Assembly (NCBI GenBank): GCA_021200555.1
Contig: JAJQGK010000065.1
Span: 1-59,114, forward strand
DNA from: Clostridiales bacterium
GTDB taxonomy: Bacteria; Bacillota; Clostridia; Oscillospirales; Acutalibacteraceae
Length of the DNA stretch: 59,114 bases
Direction: 5' to 3'
Shown: positions 33,443-43,670 of the stretch, in pieces
Layout: the number at the start of each line of letters is the position of its first letter
Position numbering within the stretch: the first letter of the stretch is position 1
The notes under the pieces: model-generated
Databases searched by the model: none
What the model was told of the DNA's origin: nothing
The model's input: only the letters and a program-made list of their open reading frames with translations
Position numbers and translations under genes: made by a program

Positions 33443-33988
33443 TTATTTACCGCCCTTGCCGGCCTTGCCCTCTTTGCGTCTTACGTGCTCATCGGCGTAT
33501 CTGATACCCTTGCCCTTGTAAGGTTCGGGAGGACGAACGCCTCTGACCTCAGATGCAAACTGACCTACCAACTGTTTGTCGGGACCGGAAATAACGATCT
33601 GATTGGGTGAAGGCACTGTAATAGTGATTCCTTCGGGAGGAGCCATGGTAACGGTGTGGGAGTAGCCTACCGAAAGAACTACATCCTTGCCCTGCATATT
33701 TGCACGGTAGCCGATACCTACTATTTCAAGCGTCTTGCTGTAACCGGTATGCACGCCCTCAACCATATTGGAAATAAGTGTGCGTGTAAGACCGTGAAGA
33801 GATCTGTTCTCTTTTTCATCGTTGGGGCGGGTAACCGTAATTGTGTCGCCGTCCTTAGCGATAGTCATATTTTTGTTGAATGTTCCGGTAAGGGTACCCT
33901 TGGGACCTTTTGCTGTTACTGTGCTGCCGTCGATTGTTACATCAACGCCTGCCGGAACTGTAATGGGCTTTCTGCCAATACGTGACAT
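33443..33988 (-). CDS. rplF: 50S ribosomal protein L6
   Basis: 181 residues from [18 protein letters not shown] 33988 follows AAGGAGG, so the track's seven extra codons (inside the rpsH gap) are not used. Two-fold repeat structure, with [14 protein letters not shown] near the C-terminus. L6 lies near the factor-binding site and the sarcin-ricin loop. Lys/Gly-rich tail. Firm call. Confidence 0.97.
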   Translation of the reverse strand: MSRIGRKPITVPAGVDVTIDGSTVTAKGPKGTLTGTFNKNMTIAKDGDTITVTRPNDEKENRSLHGLTRTLISNMVEGVHTGYSKTLEIVGIGYRANMQGKDVVLSVGYSHTVTMAPPEGITITVPSPNQIVISGPDKQLVGQFASEVRGVRPPEPYKGKGIRYADEHVRRKEGKAGKGGK

Positions 33989-34002
33989 CCCTTTGTACCT
34001 CC

Positions 34003-34401
34003 TTACCAAACATAAGCAAGAACTTCGCCGCCAACGTTGGCTTTGCGTGCGTCCTTGTCGGTCATAATACCCTTGTTTGTTGAGATTATGGCAATTCCAA
34101 GTCCTTTAATAACCTTGGGCATATTCTCAACATCCGTATATATACGCAGGCCGGGTTTGGAAACTCTGCGTATACCCATTATTGAGGGGGTTTTATTGGG
34201 ACCGTATTTGAGAGCGATTTCGATAACGCCCTGCTTATTGTCCTCAATTACCTTATAACTCTTTACATATCCTTCATCAACAAGAATTTTGGCAATTGCC
34301 TTCTTCATGTTGGATGCAGGAACTGTCACTACATCATGCTTAGCGGAACTTGCGTTTCTGATTCTTGTAAGCATATCAGCGACCGGATCGGTAATCTGCA
34401 T
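34003..34401 (-). CDS. rpsH: 30S ribosomal protein S8
   Basis: 132 residues. [21 protein letters not shown] at the N-terminus and [21 protein letters not shown] near the C-terminus are diagnostic. It binds 16S helix 21 and is the translational repressor of the spc operon in E. coli; whether that applies here is unknown. 13 nt after rpsN. Firm call. Confidence 0.98.
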   Translation of the reverse strand: MQITDPVADMLTRIRNASSAKHDVVTVPASNMKKAIAKILVDEGYVKSYKVIEDNKQGVIEIALKYGPNKTPSIMGIRRVSKPGLRIYTDVENMPKVIKGLGIAIISTNKGIMTDKDARKANVGGEVLAYVW

Positions 34402-34414
34402 TGAATGTTCCTCC

Positions 34415-34600
34415 TTACCAGCTTGATTTCTTTACTCCGGGAATCTGACCTGCATGAGCCAGCTCTCTGAAGCATATACGACACACACCGTATTTACGGA
34501 GATAAGCGTGGGGTCTGCCGCAAATTTTACATCTGTTGTGCTGTCTTGTTGAATATTTGGCAGGAGCGGCTGCTCTTACCTTTTGTGATGTCTTTGCCAT
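34415..34600 (-). CDS. rpsN: 30S ribosomal protein S14, type Z
   Basis: 61 residues, the short zinc-binding form. Ligands CKICGRPH and CRICFREL are complete, and the C-terminus [10 protein letters not shown] is typical. Presence of the Z form here fits a Gram-positive spc operon. 13-nt gaps on both sides. Firm call. Confidence 0.98.
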   Translation of the reverse strand: MAKTSQKVRAAAPAKYSTRQHNRCKICGRPHAYLRKYGVCRICFRELAHAGQIPGVKKSSW

Positions 34601-34613
34601 TCCAACCCCTCCT

Positions 34614-35153
34614 TTACTTGGCGAACGGTGCGCCCATAAGGCTTAACAGCTCACGGGCTTCTTCGTCTGAATTAGCTGTGGTAACAATACAGATATCCAT
34701 TCCGCGAACCTTATCAACCTTGTCGTACTCAATTTCGGGGAAGATGAGCTGCTCTTTAACGCCCATGGAATAATTTCCTCTTCCGTCAAATGAATTGGGG
34801 TTGATACCTCTGAAGTCACGAACTCTGGGAAGTGCGAGATTGAAAAATCTGTCAAGAAATTCATACATTTTCTCGCCTCTGAGAGTTACCTTAACGCCGT
34901 TGGGCATGCCTTCACGGAGCTTAAAGTTTGCAACCGATTTTTTAGCGTTGCAAACCACAGGCTTCTGACCTGTAATAAGTCCGATATCATGAACAACCGC
35001 ATCAATAGCCTTGGGATTTTCTCTTGCTTCGCCGCATCCTACGTTGATAACGATTTTATCAATCTTAGGAATCTGCATAACGCTCTTGTAGTTGAATTTC
35101 TTCATAAGTGCGGGAGCAACTTCTGCTTTGTACATTTCTTTAAGTCTTGCCAT
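34614..35153 (-). CDS. rplE: 50S ribosomal protein L5
   Basis: 179 residues. [22 protein letters not shown] and [20 protein letters not shown] are conserved. L5 binds 5S rRNA and contacts P-site tRNA and S13. 17 nt after rplX, with an AGGAGG site. Firm call. Confidence 0.98.
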   Translation of the reverse strand: MARLKEMYKAEVAPALMKKFNYKSVMQIPKIDKIVINVGCGEARENPKAIDAVVHDIGLITGQKPVVCNAKKSVANFKLREGMPNGVKVTLRGEKMYEFLDRFFNLALPRVRDFRGINPNSFDGRGNYSMGVKEQLIFPEIEYDKVDKVRGMDICIVTTANSDEEARELLSLMGAPFAK

Positions 35154-35170
35154 TTTTATGCTCCTCCTTA

Positions 35171-35497
35171 TTACTCAAACTTAGCGCCGCAGTCGGCTTT
35201 CTTGCATACACGAACCTTTTTGCCCTTGTCGTCTATCATGTGTCCCACTCTTGTGGGTCTGCCGCACTTGGGGCAAATAAGCTGAACCTTATCGGCATAC
35301 AAAGCGCTTTCTGCCTTGATAATTCCGCCGGGCTCACCCATCTTGCGGGGCTTAACATGCTTTGAAACAATATTTATGCCCTCAACGATGACTTTGCCTT
35401 CGGAAGGGCTGACCTGGAGCACCTTACCCTGCTTGCCGCGATCCTTACCGTTGATAACTACAACCTTATCTCCGGTTTTAACATGAACTTTACTCAT
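35171..35497 (-). CDS. rplX: 50S ribosomal protein L24
   Basis: 108 residues from [21 protein letters not shown] (KOW motif); ATG 35497 follows GGGAGG, so the track's 20 extra codons are rejected. The C-terminus has a zinc-ribbon-like [11 protein letters not shown]...[11 protein letters not shown]24 nucleates 50S assembly at the tunnel exit. 16 nt after rplN. Firm call. Confidence 0.97.
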   Translation of the reverse strand: MSKVHVKTGDKVVVINGKDRGKQGKVLQVSPSEGKVIVEGINIVSKHVKPRKMGEPGGIIKAESALYADKVQLICPKCGRPTRVGHMIDDKGKKVRVCKKADCGAKFE

Positions 35498-35513
35498 TAA
35501 TCCTACCTCCCGA

Positions 35514-35882
35514 TCACAGAACTTCAGGAGCAAGACTGAGGATTTTTGAATAATCATGATCTCTCAGCTCTCTTGCCACAGGTCCGAAAATACGAGTTCC
35601 CCTCGGGTTCTTATCCTCTTTGATTATAACGGCTGCGTTTTCGTCGAAACGGATATAAGTACCGTCATCGCGGCGAACGCCCTTTGCTGTACGGACGACT
35701 ACCGCCTTTACAACTTCGCCTTTTTTAACAACGCCGCCGGGTGTAGCTTTTTTTACGGAAGCTACGATAACATCGCCGATATTGGCGTATCTTCTGCCGG
35801 TACCGCCAAGAACACGAATGCACATAAGCTCTTTAGCGCCTGTGTTGTCGGCAACCTTGAGAAGCGTTTGCTGCTGTACCAT
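35514..35882 (-). CDS. rplN: 50S ribosomal protein L14
   Basis: 122 residues. [27 protein letters not shown] and [23 protein letters not shown] are diagnostic. It forms bridge B8 with 16S rRNA and is the docking site of the silencing factor RsfS. 12 nt after rpsQ, with AGGAGG. Firm call. Confidence 0.98.
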   Translation of the reverse strand: MVQQQTLLKVADNTGAKELMCIRVLGGTGRRYANIGDVIVASVKKATPGGVVKKGEVVKAVVVRTAKGVRRDDGTYIRFDENAAVIIKEDKNPRGTRIFGPVARELRDHDYSKILSLAPEVL

Positions 35883-35894
35883 TGGTAGCCCTCC

Positions 35895-36149
35895 TTATTT
35901 AGCTTTTTCTATGATTTCAACCACGCGCCATCTCTTGTCTTTTGAGAGAGGACGGGTTTCCATGACCTTTACACGGTCGCCGATGCCGCACTCGTTATTT
36001 TCGTCATGAGCCTTTAATTTGATTGTACGGTTGACAATCTTTTTATAAAGGGGATGCCTTACACGATCCTTAACGGAAACGACTACAGTCTTATCCATTT
36101 TATCGCTGGTAACGAGTCCAACACGGGTTTTTCTTAAATTTCTGTCCAT
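35895..36149 (-). CDS. rpsQ: 30S ribosomal protein S17
   Basis: 84 residues. [19 protein letters not shown] and [23 protein letters not shown] are conserved. It binds the 5' domain of 16S rRNA early in assembly. 21 nt after rpmC, with GGGAGG. Firm call. Confidence 0.98.
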   Translation of the reverse strand: MDRNLRKTRVGLVTSDKMDKTVVVSVKDRVRHPLYKKIVNRTIKLKAHDENNECGIGDRVKVMETRPLSKDKRWRVVEIIEKAK

Positions 36150-36170
36150 TACCGATTATCCTCCCTTTTA

Positions 36171-36374
36171 TCAAGCATCTGTGCCATGAAGCTCAATATC
36201 ACGCTGAACAGTAAGTATTCTTGCGATATCCTTCTTAACGGCACTGATACGCGCAGGGTTTTCGAGCTGGTTGATGGCCTGCTGGAAGTGCAGCTTAAAA
36301 AGCTCGTCCTTCAGTTCAAGAAGCTTAGCATCCAACTCCTCGGCGGACATTTTTCTTATTTCACTGGCTTTCAT
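36171..36374 (-). CDS. rpmC: 50S ribosomal protein L29
   Basis: 67 residues, two long helices. [18 protein letters not shown] and the [18 protein letters not shown] block are typical. It lies at the tunnel exit near L23 and the trigger-factor site. The ATG overlaps the rplP stop by 4 nt, so translation is coupled. Firm call. Confidence 0.98.
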   Translation of the reverse strand: MKASEIRKMSAEELDAKLLELKDELFKLHFQQAINQLENPARISAVKKDIARILTVQRDIELHGTDA

Positions 36375-36799
36375 TGCTGCTCACCACCCTGTTCTTCCTT
36401 AGATACAAACTTACACTTAATGGGAAGCTTGTTTGCTGCAAGACGCATTGCCTCACGGGCAACGGACTCGTCAACGCCGGCAATCTCAAACATAACTCTG
36501 CCGGGCTTTACCACCGCAACCCAATATTCGGGGGAACCTTTACCGGAACCCATTCGGGTTTCAGCGGGCTTCTCTGTAATGGGTTTGTCGGGGAATATCT
36601 TTATCCAGACCTTACCGCCTCTTTTTGTATATCTTGTCATGGCGATACGGGCTGCTTCGATTTGATTGGCTGTGATCCATGCGGGCTCAAGTGCTACAAG
36701 ACCGTAGTCGCCGTAGTTTACCTTATTGCCTCGGGATGCCTTACCTGTAAGGCGGCCTCTCTGTACTCTGCGGTATTTAACACGCTTAGGCAGTAACAT
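36371..36799 (-). CDS. rplP: 50S ribosomal protein L16
   Basis: 142 residues. [25 protein letters not shown] and [21 protein letters not shown] are conserved. L16 organises the A-site side of the peptidyl-transferase region and joins late in assembly. 2 nt after rpsC, 4-nt overlap with rpmC. Firm call. Confidence 0.98.
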   Translation of the reverse strand: MLLPKRVKYRRVQRGRLTGKASRGNKVNYGDYGLVALEPAWITANQIEAARIAMTRYTKRGGKVWIKIFPDKPITEKPAETRMGSGKGSPEYWVAVVKPGRVMFEIAGVDESVAREAMRLAANKLPIKCKFVSKEEQGGEQQ

Positions 36800-36801
36800 T
36801 A

Positions 36802-37470
36802 TTAAGCCCTCTCTTTCCTTGAATTTACTTTGCGGGTATCGTGAAGAACCTCGCCTCTGTAGATCCAGACCTTAATTCCGAGACGACCGGTCATTCTTGC
36901 CTCTGCAAAACCGTAATCGATGTCGGCACGGATAGTCTGAAGGGGAATTGTTCCCTCATGGTATGTTTCGGAACGTGCGATTTCGGCACCGCCGAGACGT
37001 CCGCTGACCTGAATTTTAATACCCTTGGCGCCGAGCTTCATAGTTCTGCCGATAGCCTGCTTAAGAGCGCGGCGGAAAGACACACGCCTTTCAAGCTGAG
37101 CCGCTATATTCTCAGCAACGAGCTGAGCGTTAAGATCGGGCTGCTTGATTTCAACGATATTGATATAAACATCCTTATCGCCGCCGAGCATCTCTTTGCA
37201 TTTTGCCTTGAGCTTCTCTATTTCGGCGCCGCCTCTGCCGATAACCATACCGGGCTTGGCGCAGTGAATGTTTATACGAACCCTTTTGGGGTCTCTCTCG
37301 ATTTCAACCTTAGGTACACCGGCGGGAGCGAGAGTTTTAAGAAGATATTCACGGAGGTTGTAGTCGTCTACAAGATTATCTCCGAAGTTTTTCTTATCCG
37401 CATACCAACGGGATTCCCAGTCTTTAATAACTCCGATTCTCAAACCGGTAGGATTTATTTTCTGTCCCAT
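36802..37470 (-). CDS. rpsC: 30S ribosomal protein S3
   Basis: 222 residues. [22 protein letters not shown], the KH domain around [17 protein letters not shown], and the C-terminal [12 protein letters not shown] are diagnostic. It lines the mRNA entry channel. 19 nt after rplV. Firm call. Confidence 0.98.
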   Translation of the reverse strand: MGQKINPTGLRIGVIKDWESRWYADKKNFGDNLVDDYNLREYLLKTLAPAGVPKVEIERDPKRVRINIHCAKPGMVIGRGGAEIEKLKAKCKEMLGGDKDVYINIVEIKQPDLNAQLVAENIAAQLERRVSFRRALKQAIGRTMKLGAKGIKIQVSGRLGGAEIARSETYHEGTIPLQTIRADIDYGFAEARMTGRLGIKVWIYRGEVLHDTRKVNSRKERA

Positions 37471-37489
37471 TTATTTTTCCTCCTCCCGA

Positions 37490-37831
37490 TTATTCTTCCT
37501 CAGACTCTTTGAGCGTAAGGGTTACATGAGAAGTCTTTTTGTTGATTCTGTATGCGCGTCCCTTAGATCTGGGTCTGATTCTTTTAAGTGTGGGTCCCTG
37601 GCTTACTGCGCAATATGAAACGTAGAGCTTGGAGACATCCATATCAAAATTGTTTTCGGCATTTGCCATAGCCGACTTAAGAAGCTTTGCAAGAGGTTCA
37701 CACGCAGCCTTAGGTGTGTACTTCAGGATTGCCATAGCTTCATCAGCGGGCTTATTTCTTATAAGGTCGAGAACTATCTGAACCTTACGGGGTGCAATGC
37801 GCACAAAAGTCGCTTTTGCTGTTGCTTCCAT
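37490..37831 (-). CDS. rplV: 50S ribosomal protein L22
   Basis: 113 residues from [23 protein letters not shown] 37831 has AGGAG upstream, so the track's GTG start within that site is dropped. The beta-hairpin loop [19 protein letters not shown] lines the exit tunnel where macrolide-resistance changes occur; it is ordinary here. 18 nt after rpsS. Firm call. Confidence 0.97.
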   Translation of the reverse strand: MEATAKATFVRIAPRKVQIVLDLIRNKPADEAMAILKYTPKAACEPLAKLLKSAMANAENNFDMDVSKLYVSYCAVSQGPTLKRIRPRSKGRAYRINKKTSHVTLTLKESEEE

Positions 37832-37849
37832 TACTTCCACTCCTTTGAC

Positions 37850-38131
37850 TTATTTACCGTTGTTAGAGGTTTTTGAACCTGCATGGCCTCTGAATGTTCT
37901 TGTCGGAGCAAATTCGCCCAGCTTATGACCGACCATATCCTCGGTAACATAAACGGGAACATGCTTTCTGCCGTCATGAACTGCAAATGTATGACCTACA
38001 AAATCCGGGAAAATCGTAGAGCTTCTGCTCCATGTTTTAAGGACTATTTTTTCTCCGGCATCGTTCATTTTCTGAACCCTTTCAAGCAGCTTGGGCTGCA
38101 CATAAGGTCCCTTTTTAATACTTCTACCCAT
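37850..38131 (-). CDS. rpsS: 30S ribosomal protein S19
   Basis: 93 residues. [19 protein letters not shown] and [18 protein letters not shown] are diagnostic. It binds with S13 at the 30S head. 21 nt after rplB, GGAG site. Firm call. Confidence 0.98.
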   Translation of the reverse strand: MGRSIKKGPYVQPKLLERVQKMNDAGEKIVLKTWSRSSTIFPDFVGHTFAVHDGRKHVPVYVTEDMVGHKLGEFAPTRTFRGHAGSKTSNNGK

Positions 38132-38152
38132 TATTAATAGCTCCTTTCCCGA

Positions 38153-38986
38153 TTATTTGTCGTTGCAGCGTCTCACGATAAGCTTATCGGAGCGCTTATA
38201 TTTCTTACGAGTCTTGTAGCCGAGAGCAGGCTTGCCCCAAGGCGTTACAGGACCGGGACGACCGATAGGTGATTTGCCCTCGCCGCCGCCGTGAGGATGG
38301 TCGTTGGGGTTCATTACGGAACCTCTGACCGTAGGACGGATACCCATGTGACGGGTACGGCCTGCCTTGCCGATTTTAACGTTTTCATGGTCGGCGTTGC
38401 CTACCGTTCCGATAGTAGCCATGCAAATTGCGGGAACGTTGCGAAGCTCGCCTGAAGGAAGTCTGAGAAGAGCGTAACCGTTCTCCTTAGCCATAAGCTG
38501 AGCTGCGTTTCCTGCCGCTCTTGCAAGCTGTCCGCCTCTGCCGGGATAAAGCTCCACGTTATGGATAAATGTACCGGTGGGGATATTTACAAGAGGAAGA
38601 GCATTGCCCGCCTTGATATCCGCATCGGGACCGGCGACAACCGTATCTCCGACTTTAAGACCCTCGGGAGCAAGGATGTAGGTCTTCTCGCCGTCCTCAT
38701 ACTCCAAAAGTGCGATATTTGCGCTTCTGTTGGGGTCATATTCCAAAGTTTTTACTTCCGCCTTAACACCGAATTTGTTTCTCTTGAAATCGATAACACG
38801 GTACTTACGACGGTTTCCGCCGCCCTTGTGGCGAACGGTAATTCTTCCGTAGCTGTTGCGGCCTGAATGCTTTTTCAGCGGTTCAAGCAGGCTTCTTTCG
38901 GGACCGCAGTCCGACAGCCCGGAATAATCCGTAACAGACATATTTCTTCTGCCGTTAGTAGTCGGATTATAGACTTTAATAGCCAT
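38153..38986 (-). CDS. rplB: 50S ribosomal protein L2
   Basis: 277 residues from [18 protein letters not shown]; the track's four extra codons (GTG start) are not needed. [17 protein letters not shown] and the C-terminal [20 protein letters not shown] are diagnostic, including the His near the peptidyl-transferase centre. It follows rplW after 106 nt, the widest gap inside the S10 segment. The AAGGCAAG site is weak. Firm call. Confidence 0.97.
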   Translation of the reverse strand: MAIKVYNPTTNGRRNMSVTDYSGLSDCGPERSLLEPLKKHSGRNSYGRITVRHKGGGNRRKYRVIDFKRNKFGVKAEVKTLEYDPNRSANIALLEYEDGEKTYILAPEGLKVGDTVVAGPDADIKAGNALPLVNIPTGTFIHNVELYPGRGGQLARAAGNAAQLMAKENGYALLRLPSGELRNVPAICMATIGTVGNADHENVKIGKAGRTRHMGIRPTVRGSVMNPNDHPHGGGEGKSPIGRPGPVTPWGKPALGYKTRKKYKRSDKLIVRRCNDK

Positions 38987-39092
38987 TTTCTGAGTCACTT
39001 GCCTTTCTTGTCCGAAAACGGACCGGATTTATATGCTCAGACAGCTTAGCGGTCGGCAACCATACATCACTGTCTGAAAATGTGATTTTTTA

Positions 39093-39389
39093 TCAATACA
39101 TTCCGTCAAAGAACTCAATGGGCTTTGAGTCTTCGGTCAGAGTTACGATTGCCTTTTTCCAATCGGGCTTATAGCCTGTAAAACGGCCGTAAGTTCTCTT
39201 ATGACCTTTGACGTTCATTGTGTTGACCTTGGAAACCTTTACCTCGAAAAGCTCCTCAACAGCCTTTGCAATATCAATTTTTGTAGCGTCCTTTGCCACC
39301 TTGAAGGTATATTTCTTTTCGGGAATTTCAGCCATACTTTCCTCGGTGATAACGGGCTTAAGGATTATATCCTGAGCAATTTTACTCAT
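39093..39389 (-). CDS. rplW: 50S ribosomal protein L23
   Basis: 98 residues. [36 protein letters not shown] and KKAIVTL are conserved. L23 is the docking site for trigger factor and SRP at the tunnel exit. Its start overlaps the rplD end by 4 nt (coupled). Firm call. Confidence 0.98.
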   Translation of the reverse strand: MSKIAQDIILKPVITEESMAEIPEKKYTFKVAKDATKIDIAKAVEELFEVKVSKVNTMNVKGHKRTYGRFTGYKPDWKKAIVTLTEDSKPIEFFDGMY

Positions 39390-40009
39390 GCGTATACCTC
39401 CTCGATCTTATCAACGGCATCCTTGAGGATTACAAGCTTATTGCAGTTAAGCATATCGTAAACGTTGAGAGTGTTTACAAGAGTAACCTTAACGCCTGCA
39501 ATGTTTCTTGCGCTCTTGTAGATAACGTCATTCTTTTCGGGAAGAACGATAAGGGACTTCTTGCCTGCGTCGATAGCGGAAAGAGTTTTTGCAGCTTCCG
39601 CAGTCTTGATTGCTTCAAGCTCGAAGGAGTCAAGAACGATGATTTCGTCAGCCGCAAGCTTTGCGGACAAAGCCGACTTCATAGCGAGTCTTCTTACCTT
39701 CTTGTTGATTGTGTATTTATAGCTTCTGGGCTTGGGTCCGAGAGCTACGCCGCCGTGGTACCACTGGGGAGATCTCGTTGAACCCTGACGGGCTCTGCCT
39801 GTACCCTTTTGTCTCCAGGGCTTTTTGCCGCCGCCGCTTACCTCTGAACGGGTAAGTGTGGACTGTGTGCCCTGACGCTGATTTGCAAGATAATTTACAA
39901 CAGCGGTGTGCATAGCGGAGGTGTTGGGCTCGATTGCGAAGATTTCATCACTGAGAGATATCTCGGAAACCTCTTCGCCGGCCTTATTAACTACTTTAAT
40001 ATTAGGCAT
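39386..40009 (-). CDS. rplD: 50S ribosomal protein L4
   Basis: 207 residues. The extended loop [19 protein letters not shown] reaches the tunnel constriction and is the site of macrolide-resistance changes; it looks wild type. In E. coli L4 is the autogenous repressor of the S10 operon. 13 nt after rplC. The long structured leader upstream of rpsJ is a possible target, not proven. Firm call. Confidence 0.98.
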   Translation of the reverse strand: MPNIKVVNKAGEEVSEISLSDEIFAIEPNTSAMHTAVVNYLANQRQGTQSTLTRSEVSGGGKKPWRQKGTGRARQGSTRSPQWYHGGVALGPKPRSYKYTINKKVRRLAMKSALSAKLAADEIIVLDSFELEAIKTAEAAKTLSAIDAGKKSLIVLPEKNDVIYKSARNIAGVKVTLVNTLNVYDMLNCNKLVILKDAVDKIEEVYA

Positions 40010-40022
40010 ATTTACTTCCTCC

Positions 40023-40658
40023 TTACACTTTCTTCACGGCATCTGAAATAACAACATATCCGCCCTTGGGACCGGGGATGGCGCCCTTGATTGCGATAAG
40101 GTCGTTTTCAGTGTCTACCTTAACGATGTCAAGATTTTGAACGGTGACTCTTTCAGAGCCTAAATGACCGGCAAGCTTCTTTCCCTTGTAAACTCTTGAG
40201 GGATCGGAGCAAGCGCCCAATGAGCCTGCGTGCCTTGCAACGGGTCCTGTACCGTGGGATTCCTTAAGTCTGGAGAAATTCCATCTCTTGATTGCGCCTG
40301 CGGTGCCTTTACCCTTGCTGGTGCCTACAACGTCCACTTTGTCGCCGACTGCGAAAACCTCAGCCTTTACAACAGAGCCTACCTCGTAAGCCGCCGTATC
40401 GTCAAACTTGAATTCCTTGAGCACCTTCTGCGGTGCAACGTCAGCTTTTGCAAAGTGACCCTTAAGGGGCTTTGTAACACGCTGCTGCTTCTGAGCTGCG
40501 AAGCCGAGCTGAACTGCGGCATAACCGTCTGTCTCAACGGTCTTTTTCTGGACTACCGGACAGGGACCGGCTTTGACTACCGTTACGGGAATAACATTTC
40601 CGTTGTCGTCAAACACCTGAGTCATACCGATTTTTTTACCGATAATACCTTTTTGCAT
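40023..40658 (-). CDS. rplC: 50S ribosomal protein L3
   Basis: 211 residues. [20 protein letters not shown] and [16 protein letters not shown] with [19 protein letters not shown] are diagnostic. It is an early 50S assembly protein reaching the peptidyl-transferase centre. 83 nt follow rpsJ, containing a perfect 6-bp hairpin GTTGAC-acaa-GTCAAC (40685-40700). SD GGAGG. Firm call. Confidence 0.98.
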   Translation of the reverse strand: MQKGIIGKKIGMTQVFDDNGNVIPVTVVKAGPCPVVQKKTVETDGYAAVQLGFAAQKQQRVTKPLKGHFAKADVAPQKVLKEFKFDDTAAYEVGSVVKAEVFAVGDKVDVVGTSKGKGTAGAIKRWNFSRLKESHGTGPVARHAGSLGACSDPSRVYKGKKLAGHLGSERVTVQNLDIVKVDTENDLIAIKGAIPGPKGGYVVISDAVKKV

Positions 40659-40741
40659 TGATTTTTCCTCCTGTCAGATTATTGGTTGACACAAGTCAAC
40701 ATGACCTGCGGTATATAATTGTATATATATCCTGTGTTAAA

Positions 40742-41053
40742 TCAGAGCTTGATTTCGATATCCACGCCTGCGGGAAGCTCAAGGTTTGTAAGAGCTTCAA
40801 CGGTTTTGTTGGAAGGTCTGAGGATGTCGATAAGTCTCTTGTGCGTACGCTGTTCAAACTGTTCGCGGGAATCCTTGTACTTATGAACGGCACGGAGAAC
40901 GGTAACGATTTCCTTTTCCGTGGGAAGAGGCACGGGACCCGATACCTGAGCGCCTGTACGCTTTGCTGTTTCTACGATTCTTTCGGCTGCCTTGTCAACA
41001 AGGTTGTGATCGTAGCCTTTAAGTCTGATTCTGATTCTTTCCTTAACTGCCAT
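40742..41053 (-). CDS. rpsJ: 30S ribosomal protein S10
   Basis: 103 residues, first gene of the operon. [22 protein letters not shown] and [23 protein letters not shown] are diagnostic. S10 (NusE) also forms the antitermination complex with NusB. SD GGAGG. About 300 nt of structured leader and a TTGCAA/TATAAT promoter lie upstream. Firm call. Confidence 0.98.
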   Translation of the reverse strand: MAVKERIRIRLKGYDHNLVDKAAERIVETAKRTGAQVSGPVPLPTEKEIVTVLRAVHKYKDSREQFEQRTHKRLIDILRPSNKTVEALTNLELPAGVDIEIKL

Positions 41054-41352
41054 TGTTAATTACGCCTCCTGTAAAATTTGGCGGGCTTCATGAATTTCAT
41101 AAACGCACCCGGGTGTTTCGGATTTTTCCGTTTTAAAAACCGGAAATTCCTATTTCCGGGTCGGCTGAAATATCACGTCCGACAGGCAATTTTGCGGTTA
41201 AGGCACAAAAAGACCCCTTGTCGGATAGTTTCGCCCGGTTTGAAATCGGACATACTCCGCAGAAGTTTCCTGCATCAAAGTGCAGCCACATCCTGCATCA
41301 TCGCATGGCTTGCGGGAAAAACGGACATAATTGTCCCCTCTTTTTCGCACGC
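41054..41352 (-). promoter_or_regulatory. Structured 5' leader of the S10 operon
   Basis: The ~300-nt untranslated leader between promoter and rpsJ contains TCCGACA/TGTCGGA paired over ~35 nt (41178-41184 with 41219-41225), a CCGGAAAT/ATTTCCGG hairpin near 41.15 kb, and further GC-rich dyads. It is the expected place for L4-type autogenous control, but the known E. coli leader fold is not recognised. Confidence 0.5.
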
Positions 41353-41358
41353 TAAAGT

Positions 41359-41387
41359 ATTATACATCATTGTTTTTTAAATTGCAA
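41359..41387 (-). promoter_or_regulatory. Main promoter of the ribosomal protein operon
   Basis: Minus-strand TTGCAA, 17-nt spacer, TATAAT (41364-41359), with an A/T-rich UP-like stretch just upstream. Confidence 0.75.
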
Positions 41388-41761
41388 CAACTTTTTTAAT
41401 TTTTTTCATATAAACAAGGATTTTTTTCTTTTAAACAGTCAGCGGCTGTGCTTTAAAACGGCACGGCAGTGTTTAAACGGAAAATTAAGGCTGTCATCTA
41501 TAAGAATTTGCAATAATCTTGATCCGGTTGATACTATCAAAAATTCTCCGTTTATGTGGTTTTTCGTGCGGATTTTGACAAAAAGTCTGCAAATTATTAC
41601 ATTTTTCACACAAATCCAAAACTTTATGCTATGGTATAACCACAATACAGCTGTATTAAATACGAAATGAAGGTGATAAAGAAAAAAAATAAGCTATATT
41701 GCAGAAATGCAGCCTAATTATGGAGAATAACAAAAAAAACATTCAAAAGGAGAATAACATT

Positions 41762-43513
41762 ATGATTAAAAAGCAAATCAAACGCTCAATTGCAATTTTA
41801 TTGGCGGTAATAACAATTTTTTCAGCTTTCGGCATTACAAGCTTCGCTCACAACACCACGGCTTACAATAAAATAAATTCATCCTCCGTAAGCTATGCAA
41901 AGACCTATACCATTTCCACCTCCGGCAGAACAATACCTTATACATCCACATCTCTTTCCACAAGAGGAACAGTAACCTACGGAAAAAGCTCCGGTGCTTA
42001 CATCGACAATGCAGCTGACGAAATTTATGTTTACAGTGTAGGCAAAAATTCAAGCGGCACATACTACGCCAAGGTCACATATCCTTCGGGAAACAAGAGA
42101 TTGACGGCTTATATTGCGCTTTCCGCAATTTCCTCAGGAAACGGCTCGAATAAATCGGTTACGTCCACAGGTAAATTTTACTGTGCAAAGAGATACGGCA
42201 ATTCCACATCGAGCAGCTATTATGTAGCGAAAGGCGACACGGTATATCTTCTTGCAACAAACGGAAGCTGGTATCAAATTCTTTACCCAACAAGCGGAAG
42301 TGTGTGGAGAATAGCTTGGTGTAAGCAGACCGATTACAACAAATACTGCGGATCCTCCACAAAAACAACATACAACGACGTATTTGCATCATCTAAAGGC
42401 AAAGGCTATTCTCACACACAAGCGCTGGCATCGGAAAAGACATCCTTTACAAAAGGCGACTACATATATGTTTGGGGTATGCTTCATGACGGAAGCAAAA
42501 ATCTCTACGAAACATATTCTTCAGGCAAATGCAATATGACGCTTTCTGTTTACAAGCCTGACGGTTCATGTAAGTTTACTTACACATACAGCAACTGCTG
42601 CTGCAACTGGATCGGCGTTTCCTTGGATGTGGCAGGAACATGGAAAATCCAATCTAAGGTTACCGGCGCTCTTACAGGCACAAACACGAGAACAATCACG
42701 GTTACCAACGGTTCATCCGGCAGTTCCTCCTCTACATCGACAAAAACCTACACGGGATATGTAAACACATCCTCGGCGCCTCTGGTACTCAGAAAATCCG
42801 CATCTACAAGCTCATCCGCTATCACCAATATGCCTAAAGGCAGCTCTCTTACGGTTCTTGATAACAAGGCGCAGACAAACGGCTTTTACCATGTAACGTA
42901 TAACGGCAAAACGGGTTATGCGTCTGCAAGCTATATAAGCTTTACAAAGCCCACTACCGGCTCAACTTCCACATCATCCAAAATTACATTTTCTTATTCA
43001 AATTCAAAAACAGGCTACACAACCTCAAGCAGTTCAAAATTAGTTGTAAACGGCACAACCATTACCGTGGGTTCTACATTTTACACATACAACTCCAACG
43101 GCTCAGGCAGAACCACAGCGGCAACAAGCGGATATACATATGCTAAGGTAGGAAGTAAATATGTAAACATGAACGGATGGCAGTGCTGTGCTTATGCAAG
43201 ATATATTCAATATTTGCTGTACGGCTGTCAAGATTTCAGCAGTAATAAATTTACGAGCATAAGCGCTGCAAAAGGAGCAACAGCTACTGCATCTTCAATA
43301 AAGACTTGGGTAAATACAGCAGGTGTCGGTGCACACATTCGTTCATCCCGTCCCCATTCACTCATTGTAATCGGAATTGACAATAACGGTTTCTATTATA
43401 CAGATGCCAATGTTTCCGGAACCAATCAGATCAGAGTAGGATATTATACTTGGAGCGGTTTTGCATCAAGCAGTTTTAAAAATATTGAGTCTATTAAATA
43501 CTACAAGGGTTGA
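41762..43513 (+). CDS. Secreted SH3-domain protein with C-terminal CHAP-like cysteine peptidase/amidase domain
   Basis: 583 residues from ATG 41762 behind AAAGGAG; the track's 21 extra codons precede that site. Signal peptide to about residue 32 (ITSFA). Then Ser/Thr/Tyr-rich SH3-like segments, the clearest being GYVNTSSAPLVLRKSAS...GKTGYASASYISF (SH3_3, about 335-405). The last ~130 residues have GWQCCAYARYIQYLLYG and RPHSLIVIGIDNNGFYYTDAN, a Cys-then-His order like CHAP/NlpC amidases or C39-like peptidases. Probable role: cleavage of peptidoglycan or surface peptides. A CNCCCNW-like Cys cluster (YSNCCCNWIG) mid-protein is unusual for an exported protein. No dockerin or sortase signal. Terminator follows. 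Confidence 0.75.
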   Translation: MIKKQIKRSIAILLAVITIFSAFGITSFAHNTTAYNKINSSSVSYAKTYTISTSGRTIPYTSTSLSTRGTVTYGKSSGAYIDNAADEIYVYSVGKNSSGTYYAKVTYPSGNKRLTAYIALSAISSGNGSNKSVTSTGKFYCAKRYGNSTSSSYYVAKGDTVYLLATNGSWYQILYPTSGSVWRIAWCKQTDYNKYCGSSTKTTYNDVFASSKGKGYSHTQALASEKTSFTKGDYIYVWGMLHDGSKNLYETYSSGKCNMTLSVYKPDGSCKFTYTYSNCCCNWIGVSLDVAGTWKIQSKVTGALTGTNTRTITVTNGSSGSSSSTSTKTYTGYVNTSSAPLVLRKSASTSSSAITNMPKGSSLTVLDNKAQTNGFYHVTYNGKTGYASASYISFTKPTTGSTSTSSKITFSYSNSKTGYTTSSSSKLVVNGTTITVGSTFYTYNSNGSGRTTAATSGYTYAKVGSKYVNMNGWQCCAYARYIQYLLYGCQDFSSNKFTSISAAKGATATASSIKTWVNTAGVGAHIRSSRPHSLIVIGIDNNGFYYTDANVSGTNQIRVGYYTWSGFASSSFKNIESIKYYKG

Positions 43514-43570
43514 TACAGCACATATAATTCACCAAGTGAATGCATAGAAATAAAATAATCAATTCAACAA

Positions 43571-43603
43571 AAGCCGGGTACAGCAAAATGTACTCGGCTT
43601 TGC
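43571..43603. terminator. Terminator after the secreted SH3/CHAP-like gene
   Basis: AAGCCGGGTAC pairs with GTACTCGGCTT (one mismatch) over an 8-nt loop, followed by a short T-run; it may also stop the opposing zinc-ribbon gene. Confidence 0.75.
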
Positions 43604-43670
43604 ACATAATCAACTTTAATTAATAAGCAAAATGAAGTTGTATGTTTATTTAAACATCGGTTTGTCTTTT

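Noticed and set aside
36841-37512. 223-aa plus-strand ORF opposite rpsC
   Set aside because: Antisense shadow of a certain ribosomal gene.
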